DNA of 64,000 nucleotides from Bacteroidia bacterium. GTDB lineage: Bacteria > Bacteroidota > Bacteroidia > Flavobacteriales_E > Vicingaceae. The notes beneath the pieces are model-generated. The model saw nothing but the letters and a program-made list of their open reading frames with translations, ran no database searches and was not told the origin of the DNA. Made by a program: the position numbers and the translations under genes. Shown in pieces: positions 16,951 through 25,443 of the stretch; within the stretch, counting starts at the first letter, position 1; each line of letters opens with the position of its first letter. The stretch spans positions 1 to 64,000 of the forward strand of contig JAUIMG010000015.1 of NCBI GenBank assembly GCA_030433355.1. The letters run 5' to 3'.

Positions 16951-16986
16951 AAAGCCTTCCTCCTTATGGTGGAGGGCTTTGTTTTT
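16951..16986 (+). terminator. Terminator after tRNA-Asp
   Basis: AAAGCCTTCCTCC pairs with GGTGGAGGGCTTT around a TTAT loop, followed by a T-run interrupted by one G. It starts 2 bases after the tRNA. Confidence 0.85.
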
Positions 16987-16997
16987 AAATTATTACT

Positions 16998-17053
16998 GGT
17001 CGAGTAGCTTCCCGATGCACTGCGTTTTCGGGACAGGCAGCTTCGCTACTCGA
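16998..17053. repeat. Nested hairpin starting with a copy of the tRNA-Arg 5' end
   Basis: The first 12 bases, GGTCGAGTAGCT, are identical to the first 12 of the tRNA-Arg gene 85 bases downstream. TCGAGTAGC (17000-17008) pairs with GCTACTCGA (17045-17053), and inside it TCCCGA pairs with TCGGGA. The piece cannot form a tRNA. It looks like a rearranged fragment of the tRNA locus. Confidence 0.6.
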
Positions 17054-17082
17054 AAAGGATTGAATTGAAGTTGTAAAATAAT

Positions 17083-17156
17083 GGTCGAGTAGCTCAGCTG
17101 GATAGAGCATCTGCCTTCTAAGCAGACGGTCACAGGTTCGAATCCTGTCTCGATCA
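17083..17156 (+). tRNA. tRNA-Arg (TCT)
   Basis: A 74-base cloverleaf: acceptor GGTCGAG pairs with CTCGATC (one G-U), the anticodon loop CTTCTAA gives TCT, the D-arm is AGCTCAGCTGGATAGAGC and the T-arm CACAG-GTTCGAAT-CCTGT. CCA is not encoded. Its 3' end and downstream flank recur in degenerate form at 17286 and 18871. Confidence 0.95.
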
Positions 17157-17200
17157 CTTGATGATCAAAAACGCTTTTAAAGCGGAAATGATATAAGAAA

Positions 17201-17229
17201 ACCGCCAAGTATACTTGAGCGGTTTTTTT
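17201..17229 (+). terminator. Terminator after tRNA-Arg
   Basis: ACCGC pairs with GCGGT around a self-complementary CAAGTATACTTG core, followed by seven T residues. A degraded version of the same hairpin is present in the third tRNA-flank copy near 18940-18970. Confidence 0.8.
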
Positions 17230-17285
17230 ATGAATTGACGCAGAGCGTAAGCTCGAGCGTTTTTGGTCCACTGCACGGATAAATC

Positions 17286-17333
17286 AGGATCAACCAAGTT
17301 CATCCTGTCTCAATCACTTTTATAATCAAAGGT
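17286..17333 (+). repeat. Degenerate copy of the tRNA-Arg 3' end
   Basis: After AGGATCA, the stretch 17298-17319 reads like the tRNA-Arg 3' end (GTTC..ATCCTGTCTC.ATCACTT), with a two-base deletion and one substitution, followed by ATAATCAAAGG, which resembles the tRNA flank GATGATCAAAAA. The rest of the tRNA is absent, so this is a remnant. The remainder of 17334-17486 holds no gene that I can see. Confidence 0.65.
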
Positions 17334-17486
17334 TTATAGATTTATTTCTGTATGCCTTTTTGTTTGGGTACTAGTTAGGATTATATATTGACCTGAAAGC
17401 TTACACTTTATTTAGTTTGGCATTGTAGAAGGCATTTTTCAAGCTTCCACCGGAGATGGAAGATCTAAGTGGTTTATAATGTAATA

Positions 17487-17511
17487 AAAGAGGGCTTTTA
17501 AGTCCTCTTTT
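17487..17511 (-). terminator. Terminator of the T9SS protein gene at 17517
   Basis: AAAGAGG at 17487-17493 pairs with CCTCTTT at 17504-17510, with a partly paired AT-rich loop. It lies 6 bases beyond the minus-strand stop. Confidence 0.65.
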
Positions 17512-17516
17512 AAATT

Positions 17517-18494
17517 CTACTGCTTAACAATCTTCCTACTTGCTCTATTTATTCCATCATAAACAGTTAGATAGTATATTCCTTTAGGTAGAACCCCTAA
17601 ATCAAGTTCATAATTATTTTTACTAATTCTAGTTAGGTTAATATCTATTTCTTTCCCTAGGAGATTAAATAAAATGAAATCTAAACTCCTATTGCCACCA
17701 GACTTTACAATAACTCTATTCTCAAATGGATTTGGATAAACACTAATCTGTTTTTCCAAAACATTCTCCACCAAACCAATTGGTGTATCTAAAGGCAGGC
17801 TATCACAATTTCCTAGGTAAAAATTGTCTAAATAATAATAAGAAGATTCCATCCAAAACTGATTGCCGCCACCAACAAACAAAGTATCCAAGCTATTGGT
17901 ATCGTTAAAATTACCAACGGTCATATACCTTTCTCCGCCAGTTGCTGTGTATTGAAAATTATACTCTGTCCAATTTTCCTTGTCTGTATTAAAACTATCT
18001 GGAGAGATTATGATTTGAGGCGTATAAGGCAATGGTAATCTATTATTTGCACTTACTTGATTCGCGGAAAGATAAACTCCCAATTGATTCTTTGAAGCAA
18101 AAATCATAGAATCTGCCATACTCATATATAGTCTTAAACAATAGACAGAGTCTTTTTCTAATGCTTTAGAAAGGGTATTCTGGGCATATTCCCGAACTGA
18201 GCTTCTGGCATTATAACCTAAGAAATAAATTTGTATTCCTATATAAGAGTTTCCTTCTTTTGCATTTTGGAAACCGACAAAGTTTTTTGGTGCACCTCCT
18301 CTCAAATCTATATTGTTATTAAAAGGAGTAAAATAATTCCATCCTTCCTTATTTGCAGCAACCCATGAAATAGATAAAAACACCGCTGTGGTTCTTTTAA
18401 TAGTATCTTCAAAAGAAGGATTTTGAACTAAATTTTGTCCAAAGCCTACCTTTGAAATACTAAGTATTAATAAAACTATAAAGATCCTAATCAT
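17517..18494 (-). CDS. Secreted protein with T9SS sorting domain, function unknown
   Basis: 325 residues. The signal peptide ends near GFGQNLVQ. The mature part opens NLVQNPSFED, typical of jelly-roll-like ectodomains in Bacteroidota surface proteins, and two aromatic-rich strands contain YYYLDNFYLGNC. The C-terminal 70 residues are a type A T9SS domain (VYPNPFENRVIVKSG to RKIVKQ). It should be exported across the outer membrane. The start codon shares one base with the stop of a truncated T9SS gene upstream (TAATG). The gene lies between degenerate tRNA-Arg copies, so it may be part of an old insertion. No specific function is recognised. Confidence 0.8.
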   Translation of the reverse strand: MIRIFIVLLILSISKVGFGQNLVQNPSFEDTIKRTTAVFLSISWVAANKEGWNYFTPFNNNIDLRGGAPKNFVGFQNAKEGNSYIGIQIYFLGYNARSSVREYAQNTLSKALEKDSVYCLRLYMSMADSMIFASKNQLGVYLSANQVSANNRLPLPYTPQIIISPDSFNTDKENWTEYNFQYTATGGERYMTVGNFNDTNSLDTLFVGGGNQFWMESSYYYLDNFYLGNCDSLPLDTPIGLVENVLEKQISVYPNPFENRVIVKSGGNRSLDFILFNLLGKEIDINLTRISKNNYELDLGVLPKGIYYLTVYDGINRASRKIVKQ

Positions 18495-18662
18495 TAGTTG
18501 TTTTTGATCAGTTTACCTTTTTCAAGCACATGCTCTTCATTCATTAATTGATAAAAGTATACCCCTGCTTTTGTTGCAGAAATATCAAAATGATGAACTT
18601 CGCCCTCAGTCAATCGCTTTCTTAGCACTAATTTACCATTTATATCAAAAACTGAGAAGACT
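18494..18662 (-). pseudogene. 3' fragment of a T9SS-exported protein gene
   Basis: Translation of the minus strand ends VFSVFDINGKLVLRKRL ... GVYFYQLMNEE ... KLIKNN and stop, a clear type A sorting domain of about 55 residues. No signal peptide, start or body precedes it: at about 18662 the similarity stops and plus-strand T9SS sequence begins. It overlaps the downstream gene as TAATG, so it was once the preceding gene in an operon. Confidence 0.75.
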
Positions 18663-18758
18663 GAGCTTTATATAGGTAGGTATCCAAAAGGTATTTACTT
18701 TATAAATATTAAGGATTTAGAAGGTAGAATAAGCACAAGAAAAATTATAGTTGAATAA
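18663..18758 (+). pseudogene. 3' fragment of a second T9SS-exported protein gene, opposite strand
   Basis: The plus strand encodes ELYIGRYPKGIYFINIKD ... RKIIVE and stop, the last 31 or so residues of a T9SS sorting domain. It abuts the minus-strand fragment head to head at about 18662. Neither fragment has an N-terminal part, so an inversion or deletion joined two sorting domains. Confidence 0.7.
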
Positions 18759-18785
18759 ATACACCGATTTTCAAGGTCATAATTA

Positions 18786-18859
18786 GGTCACAATTTATAA
18801 TCGATGAAAAAGAAAAAATCCTAAAATATCTGAAAGATATATGGGATTATAATTTGACC
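18786..18859. repeat. Imperfect inverted repeat
   Basis: GGTCACAATTTATAATC (18786-18802) is complementary to GATTATAATTTGACC (18845-18859) with two small bulges, around a 42-base spacer that contains a smaller hairpin ATATCTGAAAGATAT. It lies between the broken T9SS ends and the third tRNA-flank copy. It could be the ends of a tiny non-autonomous element or a structured remnant. No coding potential is seen. Confidence 0.45.
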
Positions 18860-18870
18860 TTGGTGTCCAT

Positions 18871-19020
18871 AGGATCACCTTAGGAAATCTTGTCCCGATT
18901 ACTAGATAATCAAAGATGTTTAAAAGCGAAAATGATATAAAGGCCCCCAAAGTTTATTTGAGAGTTTTTTTTTGAATTAATAAAGTGTGACTTGGAGCTT
19001 GAAGGATGGTCCCTAAAAAT
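18871..19020 (+). repeat. Third, long degenerate copy of the tRNA-Arg 3' end and flank
   Basis: It begins AGGATCA like the second copy. From 18886 it aligns with the tRNA-Arg 3' end and about 110 bases of downstream flank: ATCTTGTCCCGATTACT, then GATAATCAAAGA, AAAGCGAAAATGATATAA, a decayed terminator hairpin with a long T-run, and TGGTCCCTAAAAAT corresponding to TGGTCCACTGCA. Identity is about 70-75 percent by eye. The tRNA body is missing. Confidence 0.7.
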
Positions 19021-19024
19021 ACTG

Positions 19025-19969
19025 CTATTTAAGAATAATATGCCCTTCTAAATTATCAATTCCCCAATTTTTCATTTCTTCTTCTGTCCATAAGTCTGGG
19101 AAAAAGATGCGTTTCTGATATCTTGGGTGCATGTATTTTTGCCAATCACTTCCACCTGTAGCTTCTGCTGCTTTCTTACCGCTATTCAAATATTTACCTG
19201 CAGCATTGTAATGTGCCATTACCCACAATACATTTACGGTATGGTCATAATGTCTCATTGCATTTCTCAATTGCAAATCTGCTTGATCTTCCTTAGGTAA
19301 GGACTTGAATTTGGTCCAAAGGTTTTGTGTATTGTATGTTTTCATAAAGATGATAAACTCCTCCATGTATTTTTCTTCAAATAAGGTAAGCAGTGTATTT
19401 TTTTCACCTGTTTCATAATTTTTACCTGCTGCTTGCCAATATAGGTGATCAAAAGCATGCTTGAATGGCGTATTTCGGTCAATGGTGGCCCTAAATCGTA
19501 TATCTATTAGGTTAATTAATTCGGTAGAAGCAAATTCAATCTTTCTATACTGTGCACTTTGAAACCCACTCGCAGGAGTTAAGGTATCTCTAAATTTCAT
19601 GTATTGCTCAATCTCCATTCCATCACCCATAATTTCAAAAGAAGAAGAAAGCATATCAAAATAGCGACTAATTCTATCCAATCGTTGTGCAAAGAAGGTA
19701 GTTGTTAATTCTTCTTTTTTAGCTATTTGCTCTATCTCCCAAAGAATCATTTTAAAAAGTAATTCGTTGATTTGGTGGTACATGATAAATACCATTTCAT
19801 CAGCTAGGGTTGTGCGTTGTATCTGCAAACTTAATAAAGCGTCTGGTTGTATGTAATCCCAATAGGTCATTGGTTTAGCATAACGCAATCCACTAAGGTG
19901 GGTGTTAACATCTTGGCCTATATCCTCGTATTTTGACTTTAAATCGTTTAATAATTTCTCTTGACTCAT
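19025..19969 (-). CDS. kynA: Tryptophan 2,3-dioxygenase family protein
   Basis: 314 residues, predominantly helical. Family features in order: MTYWDYIQPDALLSLQ at 34-49, the distal-His motif MYHQINELLFKM near 63-74, FRDTLTPASGFQSAQYR near 127-143, and a C-terminal HYDHTVNVLW / ATGGSDW / FFPDLW block that carries the proximal heme ligand region. The enzyme opens the indole ring of L-tryptophan to N-formylkynurenine using heme and oxygen, in the cytosol. It is transcribed alone, divergently from the S9 peptidase; no kynureninase, formamidase or hydroxylase gene is nearby. The 244-base upstream region contains an inverted repeat GCTAGC-N7-GCTAGC but no clear operator. Confidence 0.82.
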   Translation of the reverse strand: MSQEKLLNDLKSKYEDIGQDVNTHLSGLRYAKPMTYWDYIQPDALLSLQIQRTTLADEMVFIMYHQINELLFKMILWEIEQIAKKEELTTTFFAQRLDRISRYFDMLSSSFEIMGDGMEIEQYMKFRDTLTPASGFQSAQYRKIEFASTELINLIDIRFRATIDRNTPFKHAFDHLYWQAAGKNYETGEKNTLLTLFEEKYMEEFIIFMKTYNTQNLWTKFKSLPKEDQADLQLRNAMRHYDHTVNVLWVMAHYNAAGKYLNSGKKAAEATGGSDWQKYMHPRYQKRIFFPDLWTEEEMKNWGIDNLEGHIILK

Positions 19970-20213
19970 AATTCTTCTTTCTATTGATTTTACTCTAAAT
20001 TCATCGCTTGATATTTCTCAACTATAGAGCTAGCCATATCAGCTAGCAATGTACATAATTTTGCAAAATCTGAAAGAGAAATTGAGTAAAGTAGCTTTCT
20101 TCTTTATAATATTTTAAGAGCCATAATTTTTTTATAGATCAGAAGTGAAGCTTGCAGATAATTTAAAATTGATTTAATAGAATTCTTATCTTCGAGAGCA
20201 TTAATTAAACCCT

Positions 20214-22634
20214 ATGAAACGTATTTTAATTCCCTTTTTATTTCTCATTCCTATGATTTTACCTGCACAAACGGATCTCGCCTATCAAAAGCCAACTAAA
20301 GAAATATTAGACTTGGTAGATATAGAAAGAGCGCCTTATGTTTTAATGGATAACGATAAGCAATACATGATTTTTCTCTACAGAGAAGCCTATGGTTCTA
20401 TTGCTGAGCTATCTAAAGAAGAATTGAGATTAGGTGGTTTACGTATAGACCCTAAAACTAACATCAGTAGTAGAGCTAACTATTTCTACAATGTTAAAAT
20501 TCAAAAGATGGATAGCGATAATATCCAAGAGGTTAGTGGTTTGCCTGAAAACCCTCAGCTTACCTATTTTTCTTGGTCGCCAGACGAGTCTAAAATTGCT
20601 ATGACCAACACCACGAAGGATGGAGTGGAGCTATGGGTCTTAGATATTGCCAATGCTAAGGTAATGAAGCTGACTGAAGCTAAGGTGAATGCCAATTTAG
20701 GAGATGCAATAAATTGGTTAAACACTGAAAGCATTTTGGTGAAGCTAGTTTCAAAAGACAGAAAAGCGCTAATAGATACGGAAGAAGCTATTCCTACAGG
20801 TCCAACAATTTCTGAAAATGATGGTAAAAAGGCACAAAATAGAACCTATCAAGATTTATTAAAGAATCCGAACGATGAATTCAATTTTGAACAATTGGCT
20901 TTGTCTGAGATTCATGTAGTGAATTTAAAAGGAGAAAGCAGTCTGTGGAGAGCATCTGCTATGTACAGTAGCATTAGCGTTTCTCCGAATGGAGAATATG
21001 TTTTGGTGAATGAAATTCAAAAGCCATTTTCTTATTTGGTTACCTACAATAGTTTTCCATACAAGTCTGTAATGTATGACAAGACAGGCAAACTACTTAA
21101 AGTGATAGAAGAAGTTCCTTTGATAGAAGATCTTCCTCAAGGCTTTATGGCAGTTAGAAAAGGCAAAAGGAATATTGCTTGGAGAGCAGATATGCCAGCT
21201 ACTTTATCTTATGCAGTAGCTTTAGATGAAGGAGATCCTGAAAAGGAAGTGAGCCACAGAGATGAGTTTTTTACCATGGATGCTCCCTTTAATAAAGAAG
21301 GAAAGTCTATTGTGAAATTATATAATAGGTATGGTGGTATAGATTGGGGTGATAAGGGAAGAGCAATTATTTACGATTATTGGTGGAATAACAGGAATTC
21401 AAAAGTGTATTTGATTGATCCTTCTAAGTACAATAAAGAACCTAAAGTGCTTTATGATAGAAATTACCAAGATAGATACAGCGATCCAGGGGATTTTCAA
21501 ACAACTAAAAATGAATATGGCAGAAGTGTATTAGAAATTCAGGATAATAAAGTATTTCTTGTTGGAGATGGTTTTTCAGAGAAAGGACAATTTCCTTTTT
21601 TAGATCAAATGGATCTTGCAAGTACTAAAACAGAAAGACTTTATCAATCAACTTATACAGATAAGATTGAAGAATTGAGGAATTATGATCCTGAGAATAA
21701 AAAACTATTGGTTAGAATAGAATCGCCATCAGACTATCCTAATTACTATTTCAAGAAAATAGGAGGAGATGATGCTGAAATGAAGCAAATGACCTATTTC
21801 GAAAATCCTTTTAAAAGTATACAAGATGTACATAAAGAGGTTATCAATTATAAAAGAGAGGATGGATTAGAATTAAGTGGAACGCTTTACTTGCCTGTTG
21901 GCTATGATAGGCAGAAGAAAGAAAAGTTGCCAATGATTATGTGGGCCTATCCTAGAGAATTTAAAGACAAGGGTAGTGCCGGACAAACCACACAGAATCC
22001 AAATGAGTTTACTTATCCTTATTACGGTTCGCCTGTGTATTGGTTAGCAAAAGGCTATGTGGTTTTAGATGATGCTACTTTTCCAATTGTAGGTGAAGGA
22101 GAGGAAGAACCAAATGATTCCTTTCGCAAGCAACTGGTAGCGAATGCTAAAGCAGCAATTGATGCCGTAGATGAGTTGGGTTATATCGATAGAAATAGAG
22201 TAGCAGTGGGCGGACATTCCTATGGCGCCTTTATGGTAGCTAATCTTTTGTCGCATTCCGATTTATTTGCTGCAGGCATAGCAAGAAGTGGAGCCTATAA
22301 TAGAACATTGACTCCATTCGGCTTTCAAAGTGAAGAAAGAAATTATTGGGAGGCTCCTGAAGTGTATTACACCATGAGCCCATTTATGCACGCAGATAAA
22401 ATGAAAACACCTCTTTTATTAGTACATGGCGAGGCCGATAATAACTCTGGTACTTACCCCATGCAATCAGAGCGTTATTTCAATGCCTTAAAGGGCTTAG
22501 GAGCAACAGTTCGTTTGGTGATTTTACCAAAAGAAAGCCATGGCTACCAAGCCAAAGAAAGTATTTTACATCTGCTTTGGGAGCAAGACCAGTGGTTAGA
22601 GAAGTATGTGAAGAATAGAGAAGTAGAGAATTAA
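20214..22634 (+). CDS. S9-family serine peptidase (glutamyl endopeptidase-like)
   Basis: 806 residues: a signal peptide (to about residue 19, IPMILPAQ), an N-terminal beta-propeller of about 500 residues, and a C-terminal alpha/beta-hydrolase domain. The triad is visible: Ser in VGGHSYGAF, Asp in HGEADNNSGT, His in KESHGYQ. The overall layout and the HGEADNNSGT motif fit the plant/bacterial glutamyl endopeptidase branch of prolyl oligopeptidases. It is probably periplasmic and cleaves short peptides. It overlaps the convergent gene at 22631 by 4 bases. Confidence 0.88.
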   Translation: MKRILIPFLFLIPMILPAQTDLAYQKPTKEILDLVDIERAPYVLMDNDKQYMIFLYREAYGSIAELSKEELRLGGLRIDPKTNISSRANYFYNVKIQKMDSDNIQEVSGLPENPQLTYFSWSPDESKIAMTNTTKDGVELWVLDIANAKVMKLTEAKVNANLGDAINWLNTESILVKLVSKDRKALIDTEEAIPTGPTISENDGKKAQNRTYQDLLKNPNDEFNFEQLALSEIHVVNLKGESSLWRASAMYSSISVSPNGEYVLVNEIQKPFSYLVTYNSFPYKSVMYDKTGKLLKVIEEVPLIEDLPQGFMAVRKGKRNIAWRADMPATLSYAVALDEGDPEKEVSHRDEFFTMDAPFNKEGKSIVKLYNRYGGIDWGDKGRAIIYDYWWNNRNSKVYLIDPSKYNKEPKVLYDRNYQDRYSDPGDFQTTKNEYGRSVLEIQDNKVFLVGDGFSEKGQFPFLDQMDLASTKTERLYQSTYTDKIEELRNYDPENKKLLVRIESPSDYPNYYFKKIGGDDAEMKQMTYFENPFKSIQDVHKEVINYKREDGLELSGTLYLPVGYDRQKKEKLPMIMWAYPREFKDKGSAGQTTQNPNEFTYPYYGSPVYWLAKGYVVLDDATFPIVGEGEEEPNDSFRKQLVANAKAAIDAVDELGYIDRNRVAVGGHSYGAFMVANLLSHSDLFAAGIARSGAYNRTLTPFGFQSEERNYWEAPEVYYTMSPFMHADKMKTPLLLVHGEADNNSGTYPMQSERYFNALKGLGATVRLVILPKESHGYQAKESILHLLWEQDQWLEKYVKNREVEN

Positions 22635-23248
22635 ATTTTTATAATCTTCTTTGTTCCTACAGTTCCATCTCTAAATTGAAGTCTTAAATAGTAAATACCA
22701 TTAGGTACATCTATTTGGTACTGTTTATTGCTAGAAGAATCAAAGTCGTCTTTTACTATTTGACCAACAGAATTTAAAAGTTGAATTGAGCTTAATTCAT
22801 TCATGATTTCACTTTGAATGCTGATAAAATCTTTTGCAGGATTAGGAAATACACTTATTTCATCTGCAAGATTTCTTTCTTCTATACCGGTGCTAATTTT
22901 AACAAATGTGCTAGGGTCAAAAAATGATTCTCTTGCAGTACATGAATCTGTTACCACAGAAAATAGTAGGGTATCTGCAGCTGCGTTTAATGAGTAAGTA
23001 TAGGATCCAATATAATTATTACATCCTGAGGCGAGGCTTAAATCAATGATAGTAAACCTATTTACAGTGTCCGTATATAGAGCAAAAGGATTTCCTCCAA
23101 GAGAAAAGGTGTCATTGCTAAAAGAAACGGTGGTGAGGTTAGCACCTACTACATTCCAGCTGGTATTGTTTAAAGATTGTGCATTAGAACTAGAAATAGA
23201 AAGAGAGAAAATGCAAAAAATGGTAAAATAAAAGTATAATGATCTCAT
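22631..23248 (-). CDS. Small secreted T9SS protein with a META/HslJ-like N-terminal part
   Basis: 205 residues. The signal peptide ends near SSNAQSLN. Residues about 25-120 have strand patterns (LNNTSWNVVG, SGCNNYIGSYTY, FSVVTDSC) reminiscent of META/HslJ domains, with two Cys pairs possible. The C-terminal 75 residues are a type A T9SS domain (VFPNPAKDFI to KKIIKI). The protein is predicted to be exported and surface-exposed. The META-like call is weak; the sorting domain is clear. It is convergent with the S9 peptidase, with stop codons overlapping. Confidence 0.72.
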   Translation of the reverse strand: MRSLYFYFTIFCIFSLSISSSNAQSLNNTSWNVVGANLTTVSFSNDTFSLGGNPFALYTDTVNRFTIIDLSLASGCNNYIGSYTYSLNAAADTLLFSVVTDSCTARESFFDPSTFVKISTGIEERNLADEISVFPNPAKDFISIQSEIMNELSSIQLLNSVGQIVKDDFDSSSNKQYQIDVPNGIYYLRLQFRDGTVGTKKIIKI

Positions 23249-23356
23249 AATTAGGGCTTAAAAAATTGTTAGTTGTTTTGGCAAAAGTAAATAAAATCTT
23301 TAACGGCTAGTCTATTTGGTTGATTTATAAACAAATAGCAATAAAATGTAAAAAAC

Positions 23357-23386
23357 TTGTCAATTGTAATTATAAACCTAAGTTTG
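23357..23386 (+). promoter_or_regulatory. Promoter of the cold-shock gene
   Basis: TTG at 23357-23359, 19 bases, then TAAGTTTG at 23379-23386: both Bacteroidetes promoter elements are present with correct spacing. The start codon is 24 bases after the -7 element. Confidence 0.75.
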
Positions 23387-23410
23387 TACTTTAATAATTA
23401 AATTATAGTA

Positions 23411-23602
23411 ATGAGTAAAGGAACAGTAAAGTTTTTTAACGAAACCAAAGGATTTGGTTTTATTAAAGAAGACGGATCGGAACAAGAACATTTTGTACAC
23501 GTATCTGGATTAATCGATGAGATTAAAGAAGGTGACGAAGTTGAATTCGAACTAAAAGAAGGTAGAAAAGGAATGAATGCAATCGACGTTAAAGTCGTAT
23601 AA
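23411..23602 (+). CDS. Cold-shock domain protein (CspA family)
   Basis: 63 residues, one cold-shock OB-fold domain. The RNP1-like motif is KGFGFIKE at about 14-21 and the RNP2-like motif HFVHVSG at about 28-34. Such proteins bind single-stranded RNA or DNA and melt structures in mRNA. It is a single-gene unit with a clear promoter and a strong terminator on either side. Confidence 0.95.
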   Translation: MSKGTVKFFNETKGFGFIKEDGSEQEHFVHVSGLIDEIKEGDEVEFELKEGRKGMNAIDVKVV

Positions 23603-23625
23603 GCAGAAACATCATATTTTATCGG

Positions 23626-23656
23626 AAAGCCCCACGCTAGAGCGTGGGGCTTTTTT
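23626..23656 (+). terminator. Terminator after the cold-shock gene
   Basis: AAAGCCCCACGCT pairs perfectly with AGCGTGGGGCTTT around a 2-base loop, followed by T residues. The next 140 bases, to the SulP stop, hold nothing recognisable. Confidence 0.9.
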
Positions 23657-23796
23657 ATGGAGTAAAGTGAGATATAAAACTATAAATGGGAATTTAAAAG
23701 TGGAAGCTAGAAACTAATATTTAATGGAAGGGATTAGAAACTAAACATAATAATTAGTCATTAGATTTATTCCCAGATTCTTAATGCATAATTCCA

Positions 23797-25374
23797 TTAA
23801 ATCTTATCTGCAACTATCTTATAAGTAGGATCTTCCATTACATTCACATCAATCAACTTATCTGCATTCTTTAATAGCTTTCTGCAGTCTGCGCTTAGAT
23901 GTTTTAGGTGTACTTTCTTACCTTGCTTTAAATAACGCTCTGTCAGTCTATTTAATGCTTCTATGGCAGACATATCCACAACACGACTTTCTTCAAAATC
24001 AATAACCACTTCTGTTGGGTCATTTTGAACATCAAATTTTTCTTGAAATACTGCCGTAGAGCCAAAAAACAGAGGTCCGTATATTTCGTAATGTTTTACT
24101 CCATTTTCATCTACATACTTTCTAGCTCTAATTCTTTTGGCATTATCCCAAGCAAAAACTAAGGCTGAAATAATTACACCTATTAATACTGCCAAAGCTA
24201 AATTGTGCAAGAATACAGTTATAAGGGTTACTACAACCATGACTAAAATATCGCTTTTAGGCATTTTATTAAATACCTTAAAACTTGCCCATTCAAAGGT
24301 TCCTATAGCTACCATAAACATTAGTCCAACTAAAGAAGCCATAGGAAGTTTTTCAATTAAACCACTTCCAAACATGATAAATACAAGCAACATCACTGCC
24401 GCCACAATACCAGAGAGTCTTGCTCTTGCGCCATTCGATGTGTTAATTAGGCTTTGTCCTATCATAGCACAACCACCCATACCAGAGAATAAACCGGAAA
24501 GAATATTAGCAGTTCCTTGAGCAACAGCCTCCTTATTTCCTCTTCCACGCGTCTGTGTGATCTCATCAACAAGATTAAGTGTTAATAGACTTTCAATTAA
24601 ACCAACCCCGGCAACGATAGAAGCAAATGGTAAAATAGTTAAGAATGACTTCATATTTAAAGGAATGGTTGGAATTCCAAAAGGTGGAAATCCTCCTTTA
24701 ATGGTTTCCCCTTCGTTTAAAGTTCCTGCAATAGTTAAAGTGTCCACATCAAAGATCATTACAATAGCAGTAACCACAATGATGGCTGCTAGGGAAGAAG
24801 GAAATGCTTTGGTGATTTTCGGTAAGCCCCAAATAATTAGCATAGTTAGCAAAACCAATCCGCCCATGATAAGGAGTTGAGGAGTTTCCAGAAGCGCTTC
24901 TCCACCTTTTTGGTAGAAGTTAGGAAACTGTGCCATAAAAATGATGATGGCTAATCCGTTTACAAAACCAAACATGACAGAGTGCGGTACTAATCGAATA
25001 AATTTTCCTAGTCGTAATACGCCAAAAATAATCTGAAGAACCCCGGCTAATATTACCGTTGCAAATACATATTGTAAAATTTCTTCAGGAGAAATAGTAG
25101 GACTCATTTCTTTTAGCTGAACAATGAGGCCTACAAATATTACTGCTACAGCACCAGTAGCACCAGATATCATACCTGGTCGTCCTCCAAAAATAGAAGT
25201 CACTAAACCCATTACAAATGCCGCATACAAACCAATTAAGGGAGAGAAACCAGCAATCATAGCAAAAGCTACAGCTTCGGGAACTAGCGCTAAAGCAACA
25301 GTTAATCCTGAAAGGACTTCGGTTTTGTAATTAACCTTTTGGCTTAAGTCGAAGAGATTTAAATACTTTTTCAT
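23797..25374 (-). CDS. SulP-family anion transporter with STAS domain
   Basis: 525 residues: the transmembrane domain at about 10-400 (family motif near EAVAFAMIAGFSPLIGLYAA and GMGGCAMIGQS), then a C-terminal STAS domain at about 420-520 containing VDMSAIEAL, the region of the regulatory serine. The family carries sulfate, bicarbonate or dicarboxylates in the inner membrane. It is monocistronic, with its start facing the terminator of the rplT operon. The substrate is not readable; no carbonic anhydrase or sulfate-assimilation gene is adjacent. Confidence 0.9.
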   Translation of the reverse strand: MKKYLNLFDLSQKVNYKTEVLSGLTVALALVPEAVAFAMIAGFSPLIGLYAAFVMGLVTSIFGGRPGMISGATGAVAVIFVGLIVQLKEMSPTISPEEILQYVFATVILAGVLQIIFGVLRLGKFIRLVPHSVMFGFVNGLAIIIFMAQFPNFYQKGGEALLETPQLLIMGGLVLLTMLIIWGLPKITKAFPSSLAAIIVVTAIVMIFDVDTLTIAGTLNEGETIKGGFPPFGIPTIPLNMKSFLTILPFASIVAGVGLIESLLTLNLVDEITQTRGRGNKEAVAQGTANILSGLFSGMGGCAMIGQSLINTSNGARARLSGIVAAVMLLVFIMFGSGLIEKLPMASLVGLMFMVAIGTFEWASFKVFNKMPKSDILVMVVVTLITVFLHNLALAVLIGVIISALVFAWDNAKRIRARKYVDENGVKHYEIYGPLFFGSTAVFQEKFDVQNDPTEVVIDFEESRVVDMSAIEALNRLTERYLKQGKKVHLKHLSADCRKLLKNADKLIDVNVMEDPTYKIVADKI

Positions 25375-25395
25375 ACTAGAGTAGAGACAATAAAA

Positions 25396-25424
25396 AAACC
25401 ATTCTCAAAGAATGAGAATGGTTT
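25396..25424 (-). terminator. Terminator of the thrS-infC-rpmI-rplT operon
   Basis: AAACCATTCTCA (25396-25407) pairs with TGAGAATGGTTT (25413-25424) around a 5-base loop. In the minus direction it runs into a T-rich tract. It lies 20 bases beyond the rplT stop. Confidence 0.85.
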
Positions 25425-25443
25425 AAAATTTATGATTTTGATA

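Noticed and set aside
16998-17053. A third tRNA gene between tRNA-Asp and tRNA-Arg
   Set aside because: Only the first 12 bases match a tRNA; the rest forms a simple nested hairpin without anticodon or T-arm.
19980-20110. A short open frame on the minus strand upstream of the tryptophan dioxygenase gene, ending IVEKYQAMNLE
   Set aside because: It looks protein-like but has no ATG or GTG start and only about 40 codons; possibly a remnant or chance, not supported as a gene.
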